NCBI GenBank assembly: GCA_016748015.1
Contig: JAAOMT010000678.1
Span: forward strand, 228,389-292,388
Source: Geosiphon pyriformis
Taxonomy: Eukaryota > Glomeromycota > Glomeromycetes > Archaeosporales > Geosiphonaceae
Length of the DNA stretch: 64,000 nt
Reading direction: 5' to 3'
This document shows, piece after piece, positions 23,969 to 34,808 of the stretch. Made by a program: the position numbers and the translations under genes. The notes under the pieces are model-generated. The model searched no databases. It was not told the DNA's origin and was given only the letters and a program-made list of their open reading frames with translations. The stretch's first letter is position 1; each line of letters starts with the position of its first letter.

Positions 23969-25800
23969 CTATACTATCCACTTTGGCCGAAGGCCCAGAA
24001 CCGTCTTCATCAGACACTTCATGCTGTCTTCCAGCTTAGACACCGAAGACATATCAAAAGACACCATTCCCGTGATATTTCCACCACTAGGGGACACACC
24101 CAAACCCTCACTCATCACTACATCCGCCCCTTGATCCTGTGATGAAGGGGTCACCAACGGCTGACATCCAGGGCTAAGCTGAGGAACCGTTGGCCCGAGT
24201 GCATCCAATCTCTTAGCCAGCTTACCAACTTGCTCCACGAGGCTGGCGAGACTGTGCTCAAGAGTGGCAAACCTATCGTCGACTTCCTTTGCAACCAGTT
24301 GGGACGGCTTCATCTTCGAAGAGGAGCCATTATTTACCACAATGTTCTGACCAGAGAGGGGGGGCGAAAAACACCCACGAGCAATCTTTGCCCAAGAGAG
24401 ACCACCAAAAGAGACCAGACGGGCAACTAAAGCCAAGCATTTGGTATAAATGGTTGCTAGCCTGCTTTTATCTACATCCGAGAAAACCCTACGCAGCAAA
24501 CTACCAGAAGATAATTTCCCACTAACTGCACAACCCAAAGACGTGTGACCCAATTTCTCACACTTGGCACATTTAGCAGAAATGAGGCTAGCCCAGTGGA
24601 GATTGGTGTTCCTGAGTACTGGCGTGGTTCCCACAGCAGCATCCAATGATTCAACAGAGTCGAAACAAACAACAGCACACCTGGCCCAAGCATACGTAAC
24701 AGAATGACAATCAATGACACACATTTTCCCACCCACAGATCTAACAAAGTCCCAAATATCATGAGCATTGGTCCCCATCGGCAATGTGTAGAGCAGTGCC
24801 CTATGTTGGTCCCTTATATCCCACACTTCCTTGTCTGAATCAGCCCTAGCTACACATACAGCATCTTTCCCGATTAAGATGGACCACTCAGCTGCGACCA
24901 AATCAGCCTAATCCGATCATTCAAATTCCACCATCACCTTCTGCCACAGCCCGATTAACTGCATCTTGATCGTCTTAATAACTCCAAACTCAGATAACGC
25001 AGTGCACACAGCCTTAGCCGATGTTCCAATTGGAATTTCTTTTATGACCACAGCCCAATCTAATCGCTCAGATGATCTTTTAAGATCGGTATTTACCATA
25101 ATATTCGCACCAGTAGCCTTTTCAGTGGCTTTCATTAGACCCAATTCGAAAATGAATGTCGCTCTGATGATCCCTGAGAATTTTGAGGGGGTAGATGCCC
25201 TCCCAAAACCATTAATTCCAGAAAATAAACTCCTGATCTTCTTGAGCTTTTCCTGGGCCGAATTTCCTTCTACTGCTTTTAGATCCAAATCCAAAGCAAA
25301 TAACTTTCTAACCGAAACATTGACCAGGTTCTTAAGAGGAGGGGGAAGCACCCAAGGGGCATCCAGAAGAATATCATCATTATCATTGTCACCCAGAAAG
25401 TCGATCTTTCCCAAAGGTTTTCCCAATGCTTTCCTAGTTGTCAATTGCGAACCCTTCGGCATTTAATCCAAATCTCTACTAGCAAGCACACCACCTTCAC
25501 CATAATCGAAACTTGTTTCCTCAACAAGACACTCCTCTTCCATATCCACACTGTCAGATTCTGTGGTATCACCAGTCTCCGAACCCCATGAACGACCACT
25601 TTGCACCTTAGCAGAACCCTCTTCAGCACCAGCATTGTTCTCAAGAACACCGCCTCTTCTCTTTTTCCTTGACAGAACAGCCTTGAAACCACTCTCAGAG
25701 CCAGAACTTTTAACCATCTGTTTTATGACAGCAATACTAGGGCCAACAACAGCCTCATAATCAAACAGAAATGGTTTGAATTTATCGTACTGAATGGTAA
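23969..25800 (-). pseudogene. LINE ORF1: nucleic-acid-binding zinc-knuckle protein, broken by stops
   Basis: About 600 codons upstream of ORF2, ending KWIV-stop at 23969. The frame is open upstream of the Met at 25717, so the true start may lie near 25800; no clear ATG is seen there. Stops occur at 25463 and near 24910 (two). It has a basic, Ser/Glu-rich N-terminus and a CCHC knuckle CAKCEKLGHTSLGC near 24520-24565. A Leu-rich segment with KLAKRLDAL near 24200 may form a coiled coil. Such ORF1 proteins package element RNA. Decay matches ORF2: all three breaks can be explained by C-to-T at CAA, CAG or CGA. Confidence 0.8.
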
Positions 25801-25884
25801 AAAAACTTTTTTCGAAAAACTTTTGACTCTTTTTTGGAAATTTTGGACGAAGGAGAGAAAGAAGTTTTTTTTAAATAATTTTTA

Positions 25885-25980
25885 AAATAATAAGTATAAT
25901 TCAATTATTATCTAGTATATATAAACAAACTAAGAATTTATAGCTAGATATAACTTATGTTCTTACTACTTAATTTTTTT
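25885..25980 (-). mobile_element. LINE 3'-end fragment beside the 5' end of the younger LINE
   Basis: On the minus strand the end reads AGATAATAATTGAATTATAC, close to the end of the fragment at 10525-10640, preceded by a weakly similar stretch. It abuts the 5' end of the LINE at 25862. Short and AT-rich, so the match is tentative. Confidence 0.35.
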
Positions 25981-28019
25981 CTAAAACATTTTTTATTATT
26001 AATTCTATTCTAAAATAAAAGACTAATTAAATTTTTTTTGAAAACTAAAAAATTAAAAAAATTTAATTAAAAAAATCTTTTTAATTATTTTAATTAATAT
26101 AATAAACTAAGTACTAATCAAGATTTTATTTATTTATACAACTTAAAAATTATTAATATTTGGATTTTTTTAAGCTTTTAAAATTAATTTACTTAGCAAA
26201 TATATCTTTAATAAATTTATTAGTAAATATTAATACTGTATTTAAACAAGCTTTTCTTAAACTAAAACAAACAACTCTAAAATAATATACATTATACACA
26301 CTCTAATTATATGAAACATGTTACAACAAAACCAAACATTCTGAAATACGAGGCTGATGTGGCTGAAAGTTAATTAATTCGACTACTAAATATTTTAATT
26401 ATCACACTTATTATTATACACAAATTTATGTGAATTACAGTTTTAAAATTAATATCATGCCAGAATATGACTAATTTTAAAGTTGGCTGAGATTATAAAT
26501 ATGAAACTAATTTATATTAAATCCACTATGGAACCCAAAGAATTATAGCACTATTAGAAGGATTCTCAAAAAAGAACAAGAAAAAATTGCTCCATACGTA
26601 ATTAAAATCAATGATACCCAAACTCTCCAGGAATATCTAGATAAAGAAAAAATCACTTATGAAATTGACCAAGGAGAATGAAAAATAATAGTCAATAAAC
26701 GAGCATTAACACCAACACATTATGAACCAAGAAAGAAATGAAAACTAGAAACATAAAGCAAATATCTGTTTCTTTATTTTTGTTAATTAATCTACAAAAA
26801 TCAAATAACAATCCCACTCAAAATGTTCTGCGAGTTACTGTTGCTTATCGCTGGTACTTTGCTCTACCATAAAACTTTCAATCAAGTCCGAATTATAACT
26901 CAAACGCTTTTTCAAGCGATAAAATCAAGGACAATTAAATCAAAATACCAGCTGCTCATTGAACGGAAATATTTATCAAGTTTGTGGGAAATTCTTAACA
27001 AGTTACTTGATAAAACTTCTGAGTTAGACTCAGTCGTATTTAACAAAATGGTTATAAAATAACCCAAAATGGACGGAAGAAAAAGCAATATCCCTTTTAT
27101 TCTAAAAGGCGAAGTGCTTAAAAAATGGGTAAAGAAAAGGAGAAGCATATTCAAACTGCGGAATCGTTCACTTTCTAATCTGACAACCTGATTTGATGGA
27201 TGCAATTGTTCTACAACGTGATATACCCCATGATCCAAGGGAGCGCAGCAAGATATAAACACGCACACTACACGTTCTTTTCTTCTCATAATTAGACAAA
27301 CATGGAACTAACTCCAGAATATACTTTTCAATATTTGAAAGACCACCCTGGCACCTCCTACGATTAAATTAAAAAGAAATACAATGAGCTGCAACAAGGT
27401 AAGCAAGCAATGAATACAGGTTTATTGGGAGAATAGTTCGAAAGTTATCAATGCTATTGCAAGAGAGGCTCGTAGAGTAGCCATTGGTAGTCGAAACGCG
27501 TTACTGGGCGTTTATTTGACAACTCATTCTGATATTTTCTTGTTGTATTCATTATATCTCTTCCTACATATATTCATCCGTCGTGGATATATTGACGCTA
27601 CATTTTTTCTGTATATTGCGTAACATCCGCAGACTCACCCATCTATCCATACTCGTGTCCCTCCATAGCCGTTGATGAGTAACCTTCTTCATATTCGCAT
27701 GTACCTTCGCAAAATTATGTCGCTATTCATTATCTCTCACATAATCGCTTGTATCCACACCGCAGACGCTAACTAATGATTTTGCCTATTCCATATCTTT
27801 GGTGCTGATCCTATATCTTTTAGAACCAATATTGGATTTCAGGTATGATGGGAAGCAGTACGTCGCCGTGGAGAAAGCATTTTCGGACTCGGAGTACTGC
27901 GATCCTCATGGCGTTGCCAAAACGTTCTGCCAGCACGTTGGCGAAGTGGGATTCGACAGAGTACTTATCTATGATTTATCCACCATGAAAACATCAATTA
28001 ATGAAGATGATTACATCTC
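25981..28019. other. Intergenic with small unrecognised ORFs
   Basis: AT-rich to ~26500. From 26530 to 27060 there are short plus-strand frames (for example KINDTQTLQEYLDKEKITYE, then a 79-codon ORF 26823-27062) interrupted by stops; they look like a decayed gene. A 125-codon minus ORF (26912-27289) overlaps these and has no family signature. Near 27301 a short frame starts MELTPEYTFQYLKDHPGTSYD and then hits a stop. The plus ORF at 27799-28023 (75 aa, with a DGKQYVAVEKAF stretch) could be an exon or a shadow. I recognise none of them. Confidence 0.35.
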
Positions 28020-29595
28020 TTAAGATTTGTCTAAATATAATTAATAGCAAAAATAAATAAGTGTTAAACAAGAGCATAAATTTTATTAATGATTAATAAT
28101 AGATGGATTTTCTTACCTTCAGGCAAATAAATTAATTCTTTTATAAATTGATGTTAATTTTTAATATACTGTATAATAATAATTAAACCAATTAATTAAT
28201 CATATAAAAATAGATAAACTAACCTTTAGAAAAATCAACCATCTGTGCAGTTAAAAGACGACTTGCATAAACTGCTCCTGGATGAATGGGCGTTGGCATT
28301 GTTGCTATTTTAAAGTTGTATATTAACATTTCAAACACGTATTTATCTGATTCTAAAAACTCGGACTCCGAGCCCATAAGTTGCCACAACTTCTCTTCAA
28401 CTTCTTTGGCATTAGGACGATTCTCAGGGTTAACATCCCAACACTTTTCAATGAGTTTAGCAATTGAAGGTGGAATAAGTGGGAAGGTAATCTTAGGTCT
28501 AGCTCCATTTAAAATATCCTTTATAAGAAGGTGGTCATGAGAACGATCATGAAAGGGAGGCTTTCTTGTTGCTAATTCCCATAATAACATGGCAAAACTA
28601 TAAATATCACCAGCTGTTGTAAACTTTTCTCCTCTTAAAACTTCTGGTGGAATGTATGGAATTACTCCATATATCTTTTTTTCCTTTGTGTCTTTTTTTG
28701 TTGTTGTTATTGTCGTTGCCTCATGATTTGTAGGCTGAGATAATCCGAGGTCTCCAATTTTAGGACTATATTCATAATATTGTAGGATGTTGCCCGAGTG
28801 TAGGTCACGATGAACCATACCAGAAGAATGAATTGAATCAAGTCCTTGAGCTATTCTGTACGGAATCTCTAATTTATCAGACCAACTCGTAGTATAAAAA
28901 TTTGTTGATAAATATCTTCGCATGTCTCCATGTTCGGCCAAGTACATCACCATCCCATACTCGAGTGTTTCAGCGTTTTGTGTAATCCCCCATATTGAGG
29001 TGACACAGCTTAAATAGCTATCATTATTAAACGTAACTCTTTGAATATTTAACTATTAATAATGTAAAAAAAGATAAAGTAAATAAATAAATAAATAATA
29101 GGTAAATATGAATTAATTTTATATAAATATAAACAATAATACTTTGTTTACCTCTTTAAACACTTCTTCACTGTTCTTTGGAATTTTTATAACTATTTGC
29201 ATCCCTTTGGTATGTTCCCATCTTTCATATTCCATTTCACCATTATGTTTTATACTCCAGTTATTCATCTTTCCATCAGTTAGGGTTGCTTTATAAATTA
29301 TACTGAACCCTCCTCTAGCAATTTCGTTGATATTCGACAAACGCTCCCATGGAATCCAAGAATAGTAATTCAACATACCATTATATTTCTTAGATGGAAT
29401 ATAGACTGGATTCTTAATTATTTCATCAATTAGTTTATTGCCGCTTGAAAAGTCGCGATAAAGTTTTTTGAAAAATATGAAGTGGCATGCAGTACAATGA
29501 TTATTACTATTTCCTTTAATACTCTCTTGACACCGTTCACATTCGTTGCAATCATGAGCATATAGAGGAGTGATTTTAATTTCTTTGTTTTCCAT
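28020..29595 (-). CDS. Tyrosine-kinase-like protein kinase, Rhizophagus expanded family
   Basis: Four exons, phases consistent: 29595..29152, 29052..28224, 28137..28117, 28030..28020; 434 aa. Residues ~14-40 have a Cys-rich leader (CNECERCQ ... CTAC) and then SSGNKLIDEIIK, the hallmark layout of the kinase family greatly expanded in Rhizophagus. The kinase domain spans ~84-370: glycine loop ARGGFSIIY, Lys in VIKIPK, catalytic HRDL at 229-232 with N236, DLG in place of DFG at 249-251, and a PPEV block in place of APE. All key catalytic residues are present, so it is probably active. The C-terminal HPGAVYASRLLTAQ tail is also usual for the family. The last two exons (21 and 11 nt) are very small and are predicted from splice sites alone; the alternative is a stop directly after exon 2. 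Confidence 0.85.
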
Positions 29596-30199
29596 GATGT
29601 GGATAAAGGATAAAGGATAAAATGTGAATAGGCTATTATTAGGAAGAGGGTTTTTCTGAAGCTTTATTTGATGTACGTTTAGAAAGTAATATTTTAAAAT
29701 CAGTAAACAGGTTTAAGTAGCTGTAGTGCACAAGTGAGTAGTTACAATAATAAACGTAATACAAAGCGTGAATGTCACCCAACCTCATATTTATTCCACT
29801 ACCGATTTTGTTAGTACTTTTAGCGCAACAACTCATCAAACTTAAACTGGTGTTCATCGATTTCTAAAAATACAAAAAAAAGAGCTTTTATTTAAATTTA
29901 TTATTAACTTAGTATATATTATTATTTATATTTAATATTAATTATTTAAAAATTAATCATTTAAATTATTTATTATTAATAAATTTAACACAAATACAAT
30001 TAAGTCATGTATTAAATTAAAATATATAATATTTAAAAAGTTTATTAAAATGTAAATAGTTAAATAATTTCAAAGTAAATTAAAAAATATAAATTATTTC
30101 ATTTGGAAATAATTAATTTTAAACAAATCTTGATTGAAATAAACAAGCTGTCAAATGGTTTGAAAATTGTGGTCATTTATTGTAAAAAGTTTTGCTAAT
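29596..30199. other. Intergenic, no supported gene
   Basis: Upstream region of the kinase gene. A 72-codon minus ORF (29639-29857) has no recognisable features. From 29870 to 30150 the sequence is strongly AT-rich. Confidence 0.4.
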
Positions 30200-31200
30200 T
30201 TGTTTCTGCAAACTTCAATGATTTGACCTCTAATCAGCATAAATTGACAAAACATTTTTGCCATCAACACGGTAATTTTGCTACATTTAGGGAAGGAAAG
30301 CTGTCTGCGATTGACAAGAGCATCAGAATAGGTAAAAAGCGCAAGAAAAAAATCACAGAAGCTCATCTTAAACTTCAAAAGATGGAAAAATATTTTCAAC
30401 CATACATTATTATTCAGATGTAGCTAAACAATTCTCTTGAAGCCATGAATGGGTTTGAGTTGACAATCGCCACTTTTATACTAAAAATTCCCATATCGGT
30501 CAATCACAACAGGTTTGGATAGTCTCAACTCATCAAATATAAACTTAAGTTTTACACAGATGTTCATGAAGGAAAAGACACTAATTAATACGAAAACGAG
30601 AAACCCCCAAAAGCTGTAATATAGGCGAGTGCAGGTTCATGCAAATTGTGGAATTTTGCTTCAAGGCAAAGCACCCGCGAATATTATCGATGAGGCATTG
30701 ATTGTTAGGGAAGAATGATTAGGTGTAATGCGAATCAGAAAGGTTTATCAGCACACTCTCTATCATTTTGATCTCGAAAAGATCTGTTACATGGTAATTT
30801 CCTATAAAAGGTGTAGGACGTATAGTTCGCATTTTCAAGTATTTGCACTCAAAAAGATAAGTTAATAGTATCCTCTTCATCGGAAAACAGTTAAATTCTT
30901 CACCCGCGAATTTGATGCTATTATAATTCCTCCTTTTGGAATGTCGGACATGATGAATTGCAAGACAAGAAAAATTACACGAAAAGCTGTCCCGGAAACT
31001 TTCGACTACATCTGATCAGCAAGGCCCAAGAATTAAGGTATTATTATCCAGAACGAAGCTTACATATCCAAACTTGTAGTCAATGTGTGTTGCAAACATC
31101 CAAAGAATTGGTGTACAACTGCCGGAATTGTGGGATTGTTATGAAAATGGCGCTCGGAAGATCTTCAACCCTCCTCTAGGCATTGCTTGGTCCTACAGTG
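30200..31200 (+). pseudogene. TnpB/Fanzor-type RNA-guided nuclease relic
   Basis: A broken plus-strand gene. The best preserved part, 30872-31185, needs frameshifts. In order it contains: KFFTREFDAIIIPPFGMSDM (~30895-30954), the family block that precedes the arginine helix; RKITRKAV; FRLHLISKAQEL (~31000-31035), matching the usual FRxxLxxKAxE; NEAYISK (~31052), carrying the conserved RuvC Glu; TCSQC (~31070) and NCRNCG (~31114), the two Cys pairs of the zinc finger; and NGARKIF (~31146). This order is that of TnpB of IS200/IS605 and IS607 elements and of the eukaryotic Fanzor proteins. A basic helical ORF at 30223-30423 may be an earlier part. The N-terminal catalytic Asp motif was not found and the RuvC-III Asp is displaced, so the gene is dead. 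Fanzors in fungi are known; this copy is a fossil. Confidence 0.65.
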
Positions 31201-32536
31201 ACCATGGAAGAAATAATAGGTATCTGCACAAAGTAGGGTTAAAAAATTTTCTCGATTTTTAACAGTCAAAAAGCATTATAAATTTTATTAATTTTTAATT
31301 TAGAACAAATAAAACAATGAAATTAAAGGTTATAACTAAAAAAATTCAAATAAATAAAATTATATTTTTATATACATAATAACTTCTAATTATTACTTCT
31401 TAAAATTACTATATTCAAAACCAATATATTAAAAAACTAACAAATTAATGGCTATTTATATTCGGAAGTATGCAAATTTTGATCTGCACGGAATAATTTT
31501 AATTCGTTTCCCCCGATTTTTTTGTCTGAAGTAAAATTTGGATAATTATCAATACCATCAACCTAAATAGATCGCGCCCACGAAGGGAAATCCCAAGAGT
31601 ATTATTTATATTTGTTGTCAAAATTAGCTATTTTAAAAATCAGTACGCTATTTTTATGTATTTTTCCTCATAGATGTGAGCATCTTTATTTGTGTGAAAT
31701 TAACTGATCATTGTGTGACTTTTGTTAATTACTAGCTTTCCAAAGCCAAGTGTATGATGGTTTTAATTTTGGCATCCCTGTTCAATTCTCGCCAGTGTAG
31801 ATATGCCATCGGGGTTACCCTAGTAGTTTCTCTACTTTTTGGTGGTGCCTCCATCTTTGATGATAAAATTAATCAAAACCACCCCTTTTATATTATTGGC
31901 TAGCTATAGATAACCCTGATTTTTCTATTAATAAATATTTTATCAATGCCGTCACTTTTCTCGACCACTCATATTCATTTTTGAGCTGGTGATCAAAATT
32001 GGGGTTATGGTATGACAAACAATACAATAGGAAAGAGTTAAATTGGTAACATGTCTTTTCTCTTTCATTTAAATTCTTTGATATCAATTTTCAACTATCC
32101 CATCCAAAACATTTTTTCTGTGATGAATTCATTCAAAATTCTATTCTCATGCGAAACTGTAATATTTTTCATTGAGTAAATATTAATTTTCTTTAACTGT
32201 TTAATAACTTTTTCTCTATTAGATTTAGGAACTCGTCTATACTCGGATAATTGGCTTTTTGGATTCTCCTCTACTTTTTTCAACTTTGCCATCTCTCAAT
32301 TGATCATCATTTTATCAGCGGATTCAGCACTTGAATTGATTATTTCCGTTCTTTAAACGGATAATTCATATGCATTTTTGTTCACTGAAGTGTTGACGAT
32401 ATCACTCCAAGATAAACTGGGCAGATAATTAATTAGCAGTCCACCAATTGAAAAATTGCATCATTACGTATCACTGGACCTATAACAGGCAGCGAGCAGA
32501 TCCGGCCGATAATTAGCAGCTGGAGGATAAAATAGC
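31201..32536. other. Intergenic, small ORFs only
   Basis: AT-rich to ~31440, then mixed. Two short minus-strand frames (32095-32292, a Lys-rich 65 aa, and 31893-32087) run one after the other and may be pieces of one decayed gene. No family is recognised. The end (32300-32536) is downstream of the DDT-domain gene. Confidence 0.35.
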
Positions 32537-34808
32537 TTAGTCGCTATCTGACTCGCTTTCACTATTATCCCAAATGTCCGATAAATCGGTATCCGTGTCT
32601 TTACCAAAAAGTTCATCATGAAGGGATATGGATGATGGTAAAGCAGAAATTGAAATAACTTCTCTAGATGTTGGGGCATATTTAACGAAACCATTTTTCT
32701 GGTTTGAAGATAATTCTCGAGTGTTCTCCAAGTAAGCCTGAGGTTTTTCATCAATTTCTTTCATTCTATTGGGCTCTTCATGGTTTTCACGCTGACCATA
32801 ATCTAAATGATTCAATATTTCTTGTCCATTAGTTGATTTCTTTATGGCATCTTGTGACATCCCTTCGGTGATGTCTTTTAAAGAATAAGTATCACCATTT
32901 ATAGAATTATCGATAACAACGCCTGTGTTGTTATTCACCGGAATATCAGGCCTAAAATCAAGTCTCATATCATCTATGGACTCAGAGGCTACATCGTCGG
33001 TTAAGCGAGCAGTCTTGGAGGTTATAGCTTGATCTCCATCCAATTCTTGCTTAAAAAGATCTGTTATTGCCTCAGAATTACTTATCACTAAGCCCTTATT
33101 GGACCCTTCTATTTGGGTTCGTTTACCCGTTCTACGAGATGTGCCCGTAGGGTACGGTAAAGAAAATTCGTAATCGTTATAGTAACTGTTACTCCTTAAT
33201 GAATCAGAGCCATTAGCGGTACTGACTCCGGCTTTCTTACTTGCGCTTCTAGTTCGTGTAAGGTAAACAGCTGCATTTGCGTGCATCATGGCCATACGCT
33301 GAGCTGTTCGCTCTTGTTTTTTGCGTTTTTCGTCCTTTTTGTCTTTTGCCTGATTAGTCAATATAAAAATAAGATTAATATAAAAAGATATCCTAAAATC
33401 AATGCATTCTTTAATAAATACCTGTGTCAGCTCCTCAACTTTTGGAATTAAATATCCTTTCAACTTTGCGTGTAAGGCTCTGTCGTTAATGAAAGATTTC
33501 GGTTTTAATTGATTGGGATCGTCGGTAAAATTCTTGACGTCATTCAAACTTGTTGTAATAGCCCCCCATTTTATATTTTCGTGAGTAAGAGGAATACCAC
33601 GCTTTGGATATCCCTCTCGATAGATTCTCGCAGCATCTAATAACGTTAACATTTGCAACAACTCTTTTATGGAAAAATATCCTGAAAAGCATAAAAAAAA
33701 AGAAAACGTTTGAAATCATACTTACTACCCACAAAATAATAATTGGCATTCTTGCGGTCTTTTCCAATAATTTCCACCTTCAATGGATTTGTGTCTTCAG
33801 TTTTTTGCCGATTTTTGTAGCTTGTATCAATAAGATCTCGAACTGACTTGCACTCTTTTAATTGCCAATTAACGAGACTGTACAAGATTGAAACCTGAGT
33901 TGATAGCGCAACCCTCATTAATACTGATCCAAAAAAAAAAACAAAGGATCGTTTGAGATGTCATGAAACTTTTAAACGCATTTACTCACTCTATCTTCTA
34001 CCTTAAGTTCATAATAATTATTATTCTTAACACTACGCATTGGGTTATAATTCACATAGAAATCAACCCGTTTCTTCAAGTGTTGGTCGATCGTTTCCGA
34101 CAGAACCCTCTTCCATTGGTTTCGACTTGTGTTTGATATAAATTTAAAATAAGATACGGGGTAAGACGAAAGAAATGATTTAATTGTTCGAAGTCAAGCA
34201 ATCCAGCGATTGAAGAAATTCTATGAAATATGCGAATTTGGAAATTCCTTGCGAGAATTTTTGTATGGCATAAAAAACCAACTTACTCGACAGCCTTCTT
34301 CCTATTTAAGACATTCGTCAAGAAGACGCAATGTATATTCTCCAAAAGTTCGTCTGAAGAGGTACTATACAACGCTTGTTCCAATTCCTGCAATAAAAAT
34401 CCAAAAATTAAATATATATAGCTCTGATCCATTAGAGAGGACATCTCAAGACATTAAGCCAGCTTTCTCGGCGATTAAATAGGGGGAACGGTATACATTG
34501 AAGATGAGTGATGCATAAGATTTGAAGGAATCATGTATTCAGTCCATGAGTATTGTAAAAGACACCCCACCTGAGCAAGCTTTCAACTTTTTATCGAATA
34601 ATTGATTTCTTACCTCAGGCCAAAACTCTATATTCTTTAAAACAGCTTTAAACTTGTCGCAAAAAGCAATGATGAACGCAGTCTCCCACATATCTCGTGC
34701 TTTACTTGTATCAAAGACAGCCAATCTACCATTTTGTAAAGAGGGGCGCATCGTGAAGGAAGTTGAAGCAGTAGCAGAGCTGCTCGAGGTCGCTGTAGCC
34801 GTTGACAT
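32537..34808 (-). CDS. DDT/WHIM-domain chromatin-remodelling subunit, RSF1-like
   Basis: Six exons: 34808..34614, 34387..34287, 34125..33990, 33923..33726, 33681..33422, 33349..32537; about 567 aa. Residues ~30-100 look like a DDT domain (MWETAFIIAFCDKFK, then the ELEQAL..ELLENIH block). Residues ~100-180 resemble the WHIM1 region (NYYELKVEDR, VLMRVALSTQ, LVNWQLKECKSVRDLID), and a GKDRKNANYYFVG strand follows. This order matches RSF1/CECR2-type accessory subunits of ISWI remodelling complexes, which set nucleosome spacing in the nucleus. The C-terminal half has a Lys/Arg/Glu-rich helix (KDKKDEKRKKQERTAQR) and a long acidic, disordered tail ending SESESDSD. Phases agree at every junction except exon 3/4, which is off by one base (see findings). 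Identification rests on domain order; confidence in the exact subfamily is lower. Confidence 0.7.

Larger units (their letters stand above)
19140..25862 (-). mobile_element. Near full-length LINE retrotransposon (APE-RT-RNase H type)
   Basis: An approximately 6.7-kb non-LTR element on the minus strand. The 5' end is near 25862 (TTTCTCTCCTTCGTCC leader); the 3' UTR includes GTCACGTGTAGAAAG and CACTCGTTAAAAT, followed by an A/T-rich tail at about 19140. It carries ORF1 (zinc-knuckle protein) and ORF2 (endonuclease, reverse transcriptase, RNase H, C-terminal zinc knuckle) separated by 31 bp. An APE endonuclease plus RNase H places it in the broad I/Tad-like group of LINEs; clade is inference. 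Composition is much less AT-rich than the surroundings, marking it as a recent arrival. It cannot be translated as it stands because both ORFs contain stop codons. Confidence 0.9.

Noticed and set aside
26912..27289. 125-codon minus-strand ORF as a gene
   Set aside because: No recognisable domain, overlapped by an equally open plus-strand ORF, and no splice partners were found.
27799..28023. 75-codon plus-strand ORF as a gene
   Set aside because: No family signature, and its end overlaps the predicted last exon of the kinase gene; kept only as a remark.
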